Positions 43,320-53,832 of a stretch of DNA of 64,000 nucleotides are shown piece after piece (position 1 is the first letter of the stretch; each line of letters starts with the position of its first letter). The DNA comes from Heligmosomoides polygyrus polygyrus (taxonomy: Eukaryota > Nematoda > Chromadorea > Rhabditida > Heligmosomidae). The notes under the pieces are model-generated. The model was given only the letters and a program-made list of their open reading frames with translations, was not told the DNA's origin and did not search any database. The position numbers and the translations under genes were made by a program. Location: contig OX377205.1 in assembly GCA_947396885.1 (NCBI GenBank), positions 52,684,676-52,748,675 on the forward strand, written 5' to 3'.

Positions 43320-45040
43320 CTATAACAAAAACTTGGTCGAGAATTTATTCCTCTTTCTGGTAATTCTTAAAATGCAAAAAAAAACCGCTCCGTTAACATT
43401 TCATGAACGCATTCAAAGTTCTAAAATATTAAATAAGACGTCGCACTCAGTATTAGTGCTATTCCTGCTTCAAGTGTGCAACCTGCATTAATTCCTTCAA
43501 CGGCATCTTAAGTAAATGAAGTCTCTGAACTAGAGACCCGGTCCTGCAGGTGTTTCGTGCAAACCAACATCCTCGGATATTTTACCAAAGCAAACGAAAC
43601 TACGAAAATCGATTCAAAGTTGTAAAAGATTAGATATTTACTTATTTATCTGAATATGGCAACATATACATATTCCACCCTCATCTCCCACGCTGTGCGG
43701 TGCGTTTTTCCACGGCTGCCAATTGTATTTCTCTGTTTTTCGTCACTTAAGCCGTCTTGCCGCCACCAGCAGTTTAAGAAGGAGTCTCTGGTAGCAAGGA
43801 GGTAGCGAATCACATCGTACTCTCGAATTTGCCAATTTCAAAGGTTTAGCTGTTGTCTGTCTCCTTGGGCTGCACCTATTTTCGATTTCCCTGCAACGAC
43901 CGATATTGCGCCCTCCCGCTAGGGTCTCGTCTGTTACAGCTAAGAAGACGAGAAGATCATCAGCTGGAGAGCCAAGTTCGGAGCCGCATCGTTCGCGGAC
44001 TTTGCTGGAAAGCGGAAAGGGCCGGTTTACGTGAAGGCCGTCGCTGAACTTCTGATGGAGACGCGTGAGAAAGTTAAAGAACTGAGCCGGCGAAATGCGA
44101 AGTTGGTCGAGGAGATCAAGAGTTTGAGGTAGGAAAATTTGTTTTTAAAAGGAGAACTGTTAGAGGGACAATCATCGGTAAAGCTTCCTCTTGAAGTTGT
44201 TAAGACTGTCACCCATCATGATCACAGCGAACATGGAAGTGCTATAGTATTTTCTAACGTTGTTGAATCATCGGCCTCCAGTTCTCTTGCAAGAAGTGCT
44301 CATGACTTTGATTGTGTGTATAAGATATTGGACTTTCTAGGAGTTGAATGTAAACACATTGTTGTTTACTGCATGGGAAGACCGTAGCAAAATAGGCCAA
44401 GGCTAGTAAAAGTTGTTCTCCCGGCAAGTAGGTTTCAAGCTGATGCAGTAAGGCGTGCGCCGAGGCTGCGCTTCTTTCCCATTCAAAAGGGCATTTTCCT
44501 CCGACCGTCACTTACCTGGGAGAAGAGAGAGCACAGGAGGAGCGAACTTCTCAGCAAACGAGGGTTGCCGTCTGATAGCAGCGGAAGAGCTACACATTCT
44601 CTTCACCTGCTACAGATTGCACCCTCTCAATAAGGCACCAGCAATCGACCTGGGTCCTCGCATCCCAGTAGCCCATCGGGAAACTACTGAGATGTCGCAG
44701 GAAACCCGGATGTAAACTGAGATGCTTACTTTCGAATATAAGGTACCTAGTAAAAAACTGCAACTTTTTGGTCCTCAACCTCCTTGAAAACAATTTCGAC
44801 GTGGTCCTCCTAACCGAAACATGGCTAACCTCACAAAACCAAATAAATCCTCTCCTAGGAATATGTAGTCAGTATATGCGGTGTGACCGAAACTCCAAGA
44901 GAGGCGGAGGGATACTTCTGCTCGTAAAAAATTACTTAACATGTGATTTGTTTTCCATGTAAAAGATAGGTGTGAGATTTTAGTATGTGATGTAGGGTTG
45001 CGCTCCAACGTGTTCCGAGTAATTGGAGTGAGCCGAGCAC

Positions 45041-46480
45041 CAGGGATGGGCGGAATTTCTGTTTTCTAATTTCTGATTTTCTGACCATTTTGAGCAAATT
45101 TTTTCTGTTTTCTGAGAAAATGGCCAAAAATTGGCCAGAAAACAGAAAATGGAGCTGCGAACAAAATTATAGCATAGAGAACCAATAAAAAGAATCCAAA
45201 AAGTATCATAGAATCACAAGTTTCATTTCGAAGTAATGTTTTTAGAGTATTGTAAGTTGTAAGCATATGGCGTTTTCGGATGCGTTCCTGTAGAAATTGC
45301 ACCATACACTCATGAACTATGCCGTTTTGTTTGTTTGACTGATTGTGTAAGTGCTGCTGACATGGAGTTCCTTCATAGGACATTTCTCGACTTTAATAAT
45401 TTGATTTCGTATTCTTTTCAATTCTAAGAGTATTTTGCATCTACGATTACTTACAACTTTATATTACAGCTATCACATGTATCACCTGTCGTCCCGTTGA
45501 TCATCGACCTGCTCGAGCGGGCGCCAGCAACGTCTCCTTTCGTCTCCGTCGCGTGCCAGAGTGGCCCAATGTATCCTCCTCGCTCGAGGGATACGAAGAG
45601 CTCGGTCGTTCAGGGCTTTCACGAAGAAGTCCGACCAACGCGTTGGTGGGCGTCCTGCTGTTCTCTTGACATCCCGCGGAATCCAGTCGGTGACGGCTCT
45701 CGTCCAGCGGGTGTCTGCGAAGCGCATTACGTGGCCGGCTCACCTAATTTTCACTTGTCCCATGCGACAGCGTCTCTGATCTTCGAACGTCAGATGCTCG
45801 GAACTTCGGAGGCCTTCTCTCACTTGCGTGAGTCGTGTCACTCCGAGCATCGTCCTCTCGATTCCACGCTGCGCGACGCTGATCGCGTGCTCATCCTGCT
45901 TTCGTATGGCCCAGATCTCTGAGGCGTATGTTAGGGCAGGAAGAACAGTGGAGTCGAATAGGTGGGCACGGAGTCGGACGTTCTTCGTCTTCTTCGCGAC
46001 TTCTTCGACGCTCTTGGAAGCTCCCCAAGCCGCTCGTTTCCTCCTGCTCAGCTCCGGCGCTAGGTCGTTGGCCATATTGACTTCGCGACCCTGATAAACG
46101 TAGCTGAAACACTCGCAGGTGTTCGTTCCGTTGAGCGAGAATGGGGCATCAGAAACTTGTCCGTTCCTCATGCACATCGTCTTCCTAAGATTCAGCTGCC
46201 GACCGATTGTATTGAATTTAGAGTATGCTAGAAATTTTTGTAAACGCTTGTAAGTAAAAACGATGGCCCATAACAACATTTTTAGTCATAGAAAAGCATT
46301 TGCTACTGGAAAAATGGATTTTTGAGTGAAATAATTAGATCGTGTGGCAATTTCGATAATTTCTGTTTTCTGATTTTTTCTGTTTTCTGGCATTTTTGGC
46401 TTTTCTGTTTTCTGATTTCTGTTTTCTGACGAAGGCGATTTTCTGTTTTCTGGGAAAATTTTCAAAATTTCCGCCCATCT
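45041..46480. mobile_element. hAT-like element carrying an internal RTE fragment, inserted in the CR1 LINE
   Basis: The left end, CAGGGATGGGCGGAATTTC, and the right end, AAATTTCCGCCCAT, are inverted repeats. Both subterminal regions are rich in TTTCTGTTTTCTG. The right part repeats 600-891. It interrupts the endonuclease domain of the CR1 LINE between GVSRAP and SSIVLGDFN. No transposase was found. The CAGGG terminus suggests the hAT superfamily (inference), but an 8-bp duplication could not be confirmed. Confidence 0.65.
45485..46205 (-). mobile_element. RTE-type LINE 3' fragment inside the hAT-like element
   Basis: A nearly continuous - strand frame encodes the RTE C-terminal region: LNLRKTMCMRNGQVSDAPFS, VYQGREVNMANDLAPELSRR, RAHLFDSTVLPALTYASEIW. 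It then continues, with a frame change, into [20 protein letters not shown] and LEQVDDQRD. This wording is typical of RTE elements from strongylid nematodes. It is 5'-truncated. Confidence 0.85.
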
Positions 46481-48125
46481 ATTCATCTATTGTTCTTGGT
46501 GATTTCAATATTCCCAATCTATTAAACACCTTGGGTCAAACGTCAAATGTTTTTCGCGATTTGTTCGAATCTCATGACTTTAAACAGTTAGTATCCACTC
46601 CTACTAGGATTGAAAATGTACCTGACCTAGTTTTATGCAACTATCAAAATCTTGTAGGCGAAGTCTGCGTTGGTCCACCTATGGGGAATAGCGATCATGC
46701 TGCAGCATCTTTCAAAATCTATCTTAAGGCAGATCGCCCAACTTTCGTGCGGAAAAGAGACTTTATCGGTGCGAATTATGACGAAATTACGGAATATCTC
46801 TCTAACGTTGACTGGATAGGTAGCCTGCATAACTTGCAGTCAGTTGATGAGAAATATGAGACCTTTCTTGACATTCTCCATCACGTTATAGAGCTATTTG
46901 TTCCTCTTGACAGAATGAACAAGAATGAGCTAAGACTTCCCAACTACCCCAAGAGGATGAACCATTATCGCAGTTGCTCATGGAATAAGGCGTCCACAAC
47001 TGTAAGTGACTGGAGTAAGTATGCCGTATACAGCAGAAAATTAGAAAGAGCTACCTTTAGATATCACGTTTACTTGGAGAAGAAATTTCTCGGATCAACG
47101 ATTGAAACAAATTTTATATATACGTCAGTGCGCGTAGTGGAAACAATTCTACCATCCTTTCTTTGATTGACGATCGCGGCTTCTGTCACTGGTCAGCTCA
47201 GGATAAAGCCAATTTACTAGCTTCACAGTTCCTAAGACAATATGGAACCCTCACGAATTCGTACTCGCAACCGCCTCAAAGCCAGGCTCAAGAGTTCAAA
47301 TTCAGTTCCCGCTCGTAGTGCTCCTCAAATGGAGTCTTCCCTGTGGTTTCCATAAGGAGCACATTCACGAAATTCTTTTGAAGTGGCCAAGGTCTAGCTC
47401 CCTCTCCTCAGACTTCATTCCGTTGAGTTTTCTCAAAAGGATTCTGGACCACATAGCTTGTCCATTAGAACATATTTTCGATTTTAGTTTCTTCACAGCA
47501 TAGGTGCCCAGAAGATGGAAGCAATCGTTCATCACTCCTATTTCCAAGAAATCTCCTTTAAACGACCCTCGTAACTATCGTCCAATAAGTACCACATCAG
47601 TGCTCGCCAGAACGTTCGAAAGAAAAATCGTTTAAAAAACATCATAAGGCATCTTGAAGTGGATAAGATAATCTCAAATAACCATTTTGGATTTTTATTA
47701 GGTAGATCTGTTGAAACCTCAATGCTCACGTCTGTCAATGACTGGACTGAAGCAATGGAAGTAAAAGCCGAGTTGATGTGTATTCTGACTTTTCCAACGA
47801 TTTCGATAAAACCCCGATACCACAATTGTTGTTCAAAGTGAGCATGGTCGGTATTCACCCTATGTTAATTAGTGGGACGCGCAGCTTCCTTACTGGGAGG
47901 ACATATCAAATTAAAATTGAGGGAGTGTTTTCCTCCGTTTTCAATGCGTGTACTGGAATTCCACAATACGGAGCGCTCCCTCCTCTCCTCTTCCTTATTT
48001 GGCGTACGAACTTCCAGACGCAGTTTCTAGGTTTGGAGTTACATGCAAAATGTATGCAAATGATTTAAAGAGTTATAAAATAGTCAGAGAGGACCAAGAC
48101 TCTAGCTGCGTTCAAACAGCGTTTG

Positions 48126-49860
48126 ACTGCGTTCAAACAGTGATCGTGGAGGCAGAATGAATGTATGCGGAATATACACCGACTTGCGTTAGCGTTCTAT
48201 TCTTCGCAGCAAAGTCTGGCCTCAATATTCTCCGGGTTCACACCCCATTAGTGCCGGTGCCTTCTACGACTACACTCAGCAAAGACGTGGAGATAAAATA
48301 ACACATCTGACAGGGAAGAGCCGCTAAACACGAACTAACAAACAGCCCTTCCGGCGACTTCATGAAGGCTCTGACCTTCTAGCTATTTCGGAATTTTGTG
48401 CTAACTCAGACCGCCAAATGATAAAGCAATTCTGAAGCGGTAAGACACCTAGGCTATGCTCATAATCCTTGGTCTTCAGTTGCCTCCAGTGTACTGCACT
48501 TTCAAAAAGCGGGACTTACTCGGAGACGGCTGTCGAAGGAAACGAATGAGAGATCACTTAAGCTATTTCCTCTGATTACTTATTCTATTTCCGCAAACAG
48601 AACCTTGGCATAACATGGATTGCAACAGTTTGTTTTTACAAATAACCTTATCTTCATCTTTCAAACTCTGATCTCACCGCAGGCTTGCTCCACTCAAATG
48701 TTGACAGCATCGTAGAAATTTTCTCACCAATCCTTGAAGTGGCAAGGACTGACGCAGAATTGAGCAGACTCCGCCTGTAGCTACGCTACAGTAATCGATA
48801 GGGTAAGCAGTTAGAAATGTTGTTCATTTGTTTTGATTCCCACGCTTAGCTCGAAGATATGAGTGAAAACATTTAGGGATATGCTTACATTCCTCCGTGA
48901 GAACGTCTTCGACCTTGTACATATAAGCCGAGCGAACCCGCGATCGTGGCTCTGGTGGCTCTGGTCGTTCTGGTCAGCTCTGGTCGACTCCGACGACTCT
49001 CGCCCGACAACTCAACCTACACTACGACGACTCGCGGCTCCTCGTGCAATACCCAGTCAATAGTCAATAGCCAATAGTAGTTAGTGACGTTTTGCAATAA
49101 TAAACTCGTGTGTATCACCGGTGTCAAGTGGATTCTTCAGCTAAAGGAACCATTAACCGCGTGGCAAGTCAACTAGGCGAGCTGGCTGGGAACCACTAAA
49201 CAGCCCCAGAAAGGTCCAAACCACCCCCATTCAATCTCAATTTCCTTTTAATCATTTCCGACCTAAGAATGACGGCTACATGAGCAAATGCGCTTAACCA
49301 CTCTTCTCACTAATAAGAACTGATATGCAACATATAACAAAAGTTCAATTCGCAAATCGAGTTAGGAGCGTCCGGTGAAGAAACGAATATTTCGAGAACG
49401 GATATCACATGATGGCTAAGATTATCTGTCGGGTGTGACTGAACTACTCCAAGCGCTAGAGATAGAGAATTGGCTAGATCAGCCTTGTTCCTGTCTGGCT
49501 CACATCACCATTCTACTATGTAAAATGTTTGTCACTGCAAGACCATTTGGTCTTCACGCGCTTGCAAGCTTACCACCGAGAGCGCGCGCTAAATTCTGGC
49601 CGTCAAACTTTTCCAATGCTTCATTCGCTTAATTAAGCGGAAGAGTTTCCGCTAAATCTGTAAAAGTAGCTACGCACTATTGTTCAAAACGAGGAAACTA
49701 GTGTGTGCGTTTTATACACTATTTTCACGTTGAACTAGACACTTTTACATGAAACTGAACACCACTGAAATCAAACTGAACACCTTCCAAACAGAAACGA
49801 TCGCCTTCCATTTTCCCTTAAATTGCGTTAGCGGAATTTCGGCTAGGGTAATTCCGACTA
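48126..49860. other. Unassigned DNA with a possible solo LTR
   Basis: No gene was found. About 48863-49145 has an LTR-like organisation: a TATA-like ACATATAAGCC at about 48920, a GC-rich transcribed part and an AATAAA at about 49099, ending ...GGATTCTTCAG. No partner LTR or internal region is present. Confidence 0.3.
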
Positions 49861-50067
49861 TTGGGGTGGTGAATGCGCCAGGGGCTGGATTCTTGGTTCC
49901 GATTACACGCCCAGGTTAGTCAAGTCTGCCATCCCTCCATGGTCGGTGAACTGGTACCAGATTTGTCTGTGAAGGATAACCGCTAGCCTGCCCATCGGCT
50001 GTCCAGCGCAAGTCATTGTATGGCCGAATACGCATACAAATGGCCTTCGCGATATCCTGTAGAAGTA

Positions 50068-51341
50068 TTAGGTTGGTGCATAAGTTCTCGGACATTTCAT
50101 CCCTCCTGAATGAAAGCGCATTTTCCCGCCAAATTTCTCACATGTATCAACGCGTAAATGATCGATCGATAGAGAAAGGAAAGGGCTACAAAACTGTTCC
50201 TAACATTTACTTCTGCGTTGTTAACGTCAGCTATTATGGCTAAGCAATTCATCCCAACTGAGACGCATATTCGGCACGTCATGTTATTCCTGCATCAATC
50301 TGGCCCCAATGCCAACGAATCGTATCGTCGCCTGAAGGATGTTTACAACGAGAGTGCTCCTGCTCGAAGTACTGTGTACCAGTGGTTCTCGAAGTTTGCA
50401 GTTGGTGAATTCTCCGTTGAAGATAATGAACGAGAAGGGCGCCCGATGACACTGGACTTGGATGGCCTCCGAAGTAGAGTAGAAGCGGACCCATACCAAA
50501 CCACTCGCGAACTATCAAGCACTCTTGGTGTTAGTCACTCAACAGTCGTTCGAGGATTAAAGTCGATTGGCAAGGTGCAAAAAGTGGACGGCTGGGTACC
50601 TTACGACTTGACACAACATGACATGGATCGCAGAGCCGATGTCGCTCTGTCTCTCCTTACCCTCAGACGTACCCACGGATGGCTGGACAACCTTGTCACC
50701 GGGGATGAGAAGTGGATACTTTACTCTAATTATCACCGGCGTGCACAGTGGGTTGACGCAACTGGAGAGGCAGAGGACGTTCCGAAACCCGACCATCACG
50801 TGAAAAAGGTGATGCTATGCATTTGGTGGAGCGTTCTTGGCGTAGAATACTGGGAGCTGCTGGACGAAGGTATAACAGTGATGGCAGAGGTTTACGTCAA
50901 CCAACTGAAGAAGTTGAGGGCCCATCTTCAAACCACACGAGGAGAGCAAGTGAAGGTGTATCTTCAACACGACAACGCTAGACCGCATGTTGCTAGAGCG
51001 ACGGCGGCTGAGTTGGCGGACTACGGATGGGCCGTTCTTCCACATCCACCTTACTCACCAGATCTTGCTCCTTCTGATTATCATTTGTTTTCAAGCCTTC
51101 AACGCTATTTGGACGGCCAGCAATTTAGGGACCGAGAGGATGTCAAGGAGGCACTGCTCACATTTTTCGAATCACAACCGGCCACGTTTTGGAGAAAAGG
51201 CATCCATGACTTACCAGCACATTGGCGAAAGACAATTGATGTAAAGGGTGGTTACTTCAAATGATTTGATATTGTTGTTCGTATGTTGGGATAATAAATA
51301 TTTCATGCCCCAAATGTCCGAGAACTTATGCACCAACCTAA
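50068..51341 (+). mobile_element. Intact mariner transposon, perfect 30-bp terminal inverted repeats
   Basis: The 1274-bp element begins TTAGGTTGGTGCATAAGTTC and ends with its exact complement over 30 bp. It is flanked by TA (50066-50067 and 51342-51343). It encloses a single uninterrupted transposase gene (50236-51264) with short UTRs. Perfect ends, intact frame and clean target duplication indicate a young, possibly still active copy. Bandit-type mariners of hookworms are a plausible relative (family knowledge, not tested). Confidence 0.95.
50236..51264 (+). CDS. Mariner transposase, full length, DD34D catalytic triad intact
   Basis: The 342-aa protein starts at MAKQFIPTETHIRH. An upstream in-frame ATG at 50218 would add six residues, but the MAKQ start fits family length (about 340-350). 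Residues 1-110 form the paired helix-turn-helix DNA-binding region, including STVYQWFSKF and SHSTVVRGL. The linker WVPYDLT (120-126) is a variant of the usual WVPHEL. Catalytic residues are D157 (VTGDEKWIL), D246 (LQHDNARPHVA) and D281 (YSPDLAPSDYHLF). D246 and D281 are separated by exactly 34 residues. The enzyme cuts and pastes the element at TA sites. No stops, frameshifts or missing motifs were seen. Confidence 0.97.
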   Translation: MAKQFIPTETHIRHVMLFLHQSGPNANESYRRLKDVYNESAPARSTVYQWFSKFAVGEFSVEDNEREGRPMTLDLDGLRSRVEADPYQTTRELSSTLGVSHSTVVRGLKSIGKVQKVDGWVPYDLTQHDMDRRADVALSLLTLRRTHGWLDNLVTGDEKWILYSNYHRRAQWVDATGEAEDVPKPDHHVKKVMLCIWWSVLGVEYWELLDEGITVMAEVYVNQLKKLRAHLQTTRGEQVKVYLQHDNARPHVARATAAELADYGWAVLPHPPYSPDLAPSDYHLFSSLQRYLDGQQFRDREDVKEALLTFFESQPATFWRKGIHDLPAHWRKTIDVKGGYFK

Positions 51342-51603
51342 TAGAATGCGCGGCGCATCCCAAAAGGGACTAAGTAACGTCGCCCTTTTTCCCTTCCTCC
51401 TTATTTTACCTTCAAATATGGCCTTGAGTCTATTTTAAGATGCAAAACCAGGCATTTTTCAGTGTCTCAAGAAGAGATCGCTCACGTACTCGCCCGGCAG
51501 GGTGCGACTTGCATTTCATCGATAGCAAAGGTTCTGCGCAAACTCAACGGGAGACAGAACAATGAACACAGACACATCGCACAAAAAGAGCGCTTCTTTT
51601 GTA

Positions 51604-51733
51604 AGGGGTCGTTTAGTGTGCGCGCGACGCGCGACGCGATGTAGTGGCCAAATTGATCGATCGACGCGATTGATCAATTCGGCCACTATACATGGCATCG
51701 CGTCGCGCGTCGCGCGCACACTAAACGACCCCT
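51604..51733. mobile_element. CpG-rich hairpin MITE (Harbinger-like), TAA-flanked
   Basis: The element of about 130 bp folds end to end. GGGGTCGTTTAGTGTGCGCG and the following GCGACGCGATG pair perfectly with the right half. An inner GTGGCC..GGCCAC pairs around a short loop containing GATCGATCGAC. TAA lies on both sides, fitting the 3-bp duplication of PIF/Harbinger elements. It interrupts the Penelope-like sequence. Confidence 0.8.
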
Positions 51734-51734
51734 A

Positions 51735-51870
51735 ATGTCTTGTGATCCCTTAATTTTGCATCTCTTTTGGTACAGTAATTGCTTATCCTTCTTCTTAAGA
51801 GTGAAGCTCGAATTAGCGAAATGTTTATTGACAACGTTTCGGGCCTTAAGCCCTTCTTCAGGTCTAAAAG
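51735..51870 (-). mobile_element. Penelope-like element end fragment with a hammerhead-like core
   Basis: On the - strand, 51862-51830 reads CTGAAGA, a GGGC..GCCC stem, then GAAACGTTGTC. This is the CUGANGA/GAAA/GUC arrangement of hammerhead ribozymes, which are known in Penelope-like elements. The flanking stem I pairing is weak here, so catalytic activity is unlikely without confirmation. It points opposite to the GIY-YIG frame that follows. Confidence 0.5.
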
Positions 51871-51949
51871 AACTATGATGCTTATACAAACAACAACAAC
51901 AGCAATCGACGCATCACAGACCTGGGTTCCACCGACAGGAAGGGAGGGG

Positions 51950-52512
51950 GAGGCCAAGAAGTTACAGTGGTGCGATTTGGCCAGAAATGAAGTTCAGGGT
52001 CTCTGGGCTATTTATATAGATCCGCGAGCAGTGACCGGTCTCTCGTCTCCCAAAGTCGCCATCATCCTCAGTCAGTCACGGCGCGTAACCTCAGAGAGTG
52101 ATAAGGCTCATTGCATACTTCCTATAAGCCTCGTATTTCGACCACCTCTATCTCTACGATGTCTTCTATCAACGTCGCGTCTCTACGAGAACCGGTGTGA
52201 AAGGCCAGGTTGCTTAATCTGTGATGAGGACAACCAGATTTGCCGAATGAGGTGTGTGGTATACAAAGTGGTCTGCATGACGTGTGAAGAATTTTACATA
52301 GGGGAAACAGCGAGACCACTTGGCAAGAGAATGGACGAGCATTTAAGAGCACTGCGTAGCCCTCAAAGCTACTCAGATAATCCATTCTCTAGGCACCGCA
52401 CCCTCAGACACGCACGAGATCCACTGCCGCAGCTGCGAGTCTCGATCCTTCACAAAAATCTGACGGATACAGTGAAGAGGAAGATTAAGGAAGCGCTTGA
52501 GATAAAACACTG
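51950..52512 (+). mobile_element. Penelope-like retroelement fragment, GIY-YIG endonuclease domain
   Basis: The open + strand frame encodes a Cys-rich approach (CERPGCLICDEDNQICRMRC), then VYKVVCMTCEEFYIGETARP and LGKRMDEHLRAL. The VYKVVC...FYIGET spacing, with Arg (GKRMDEH) downstream, is that of GIY-YIG nucleases C-terminal to the RT in Penelope-like elements. The frame runs into the assembly gap at 52513, so the end is unknown. The RT domain is absent upstream, so this is a truncated copy. Confidence 0.8.
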
Positions 52513-52712
52513 NNNNNNNNNNNNNNNNNNNNNNNNNNNNNNNNNNNNNNNNNNNNNNNNNNNNNNNNNNNNNNNNNNNNNNNNNNNNNNNNNNNNNNNN
52601 NNNNNNNNNNNNNNNNNNNNNNNNNNNNNNNNNNNNNNNNNNNNNNNNNNNNNNNNNNNNNNNNNNNNNNNNNNNNNNNNNNNNNNNNNNNNNNNNNNNN
52701 NNNNNNNNNNNN
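52513..52712. other. Assembly gap (200 N)
   Basis: A run of exactly 200 N, probably a placeholder of arbitrary size between contigs. Order and distance across it should not be trusted. Confidence 1.
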
Positions 52713-53487
52713 GCAAATCAATGTTTAATTGCAGAAGAGAAGGCACTCCTTAACTCAGTCATAAACACCTACTATCGAAACGCAGTGTTCGATTGGGGCG
52801 CGGTTGGACCTTTAAACTCTAGCGACCTCAGTACACTGCTCACAGCGGATGGAAACGATAAAACTGGACAGGTTGGAGTGGTGGTATCCACTTTCGCACC
52901 TCTTCCGTGCTCTTCACGGCGTGAGCGGAGGACCGAAACTGTACTCTGTTATTGGCCTACAAGCATTTGCAATCTGAGTGCTGGCACATTCCTACTTGAA
53001 ACCTTAATTCCAGTCAGACCTCTGTCACAAACTGCCCTCCACCACCAGCGCTAGACATACTGGTTTCCTGCTTTAACGTCGCTTTCTACCCTACATGTTT
53101 TGTTTGCCTCCATACTTCTGCTGCACAGTTCCTAGTTCACTTGATAAGTCTTCACTATAGTTATTTTCTGCGCTAAGTAGTCACACCAGGAAAACCGAGG
53201 GCGGATGCAAAGGTGGTGCCTGGGCTATTGTCATGGAAGAAAAAGTTTAGATGCCTGAAGGCCGCTATAAGGCCGTCAGTCTCCCTGCCCTGTCTTCTTC
53301 AAATCACATCATTTAAAAGCGTTGACGTTCCAAATTCTTAGTCAGCTTGTCTGCAGTAGGAAGCGATGTGCTTAAAAGTGAGATTCGTCGCTGCCCTTGC
53401 TACAATACTACGAAGGATTCGACAGCAGCCACATTAGCGTGGGAACATGTGCCCAAAGTGTCATGGAATATGGTGAATATAGGAAGG
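52713..53487. other. Unassigned DNA after the gap
   Basis: No gene recognised. A short frame directly after the gap (LLNSVINTYYRNAVFDWG) may be the tail of the Penelope-like element. Confidence 0.35.
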
Positions 53488-53832
53488 GGCGCAGAGAGGA
53501 TCGGGGCGGGGGTGGGGGAGGGGATCACCATGGCCTGCCGCGGTGAGTAGCTACATACAGCAAATGTAAATGCAGTCTCATCTCCTCGTTTCGGTTACAT
53601 ATCCGTGTTTTATTTGCTTCCAAATTGGGCAAGGGAGGAAACTCCAGTATGTTGGCAATTTTAACACGGGCGCGTCATTCGAGCCACACCCTGGAGTCCC
53701 TCCCCTGCTCGGATCTGTGCTCTCCTCCGTACCTTTTCTTAACTATCAGTGTGCCTTGTCTCTTTGTTTTTGTGTTGGTGACACTTTTTAGGAGGTGACC
53801 CCCACCCCCCCCCCCCGACCCTATTTGCGCCG
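53488..53832. mobile_element. MITE with G-run terminal inverted repeats, copy 2
   Basis: Same family as 42131-42520. It has a GGCGC..GAGAGGATCGGGGCGG left end, an interior with TAGCTACATACAGC and TCAGTGTGCCTTGTCTC, and a right end GGTGACCCCC followed by a C run and GACCCTATTTGCGCC. The left G run is interrupted by single bases in this copy. Confidence 0.7.

Larger units (their letters stand above)
43850..48125 (+). mobile_element. CR1-like LINE (ORF1 and ORF2), decayed and split by a hAT-like insertion
   Basis: ORF1 remnants at about 43950-44690 include KAVAELLMETREKVKELSRR (a coiled coil) and VVLPASRFQADAVRRAPRLR in shifted frames. ORF2 starts near 44770 with an apurinic-type endonuclease (LLENNFDVVLLTETWLTSQN, GGGILLLVKNY). 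After the 45041-46480 insertion it continues SSIVLGDFNIPNLLNTLG and GNSDHAAASF, the catalytic end of the nuclease. RT follows with NDPRNYRPIS, a damaged motif A and CTGIPQYGALPPLLF (motif B, normally PQGGVLSP). Stops and shifts are frequent. It is in the same clade as the copy at 23.7-26.1 kb. Confidence 0.85.
49865..51400 (+). repeat. tRNA-derived SINE copy split by the mariner at 50068
   Basis: The left part (about 49865-50067) and right part (51342 to about 51400) together match the complement of the SINE at 25244-25538: GGTACCAGATTTGTCT, GCCGAATACGCATACA, then after the mariner GAATGCGCGGCGCATCCC and AGTAACGTCGCC. The mariner sits at a TA between GAAG and GAATGCG. The 3' end has the same C/T-rich tail type. 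Confidence 0.75.
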
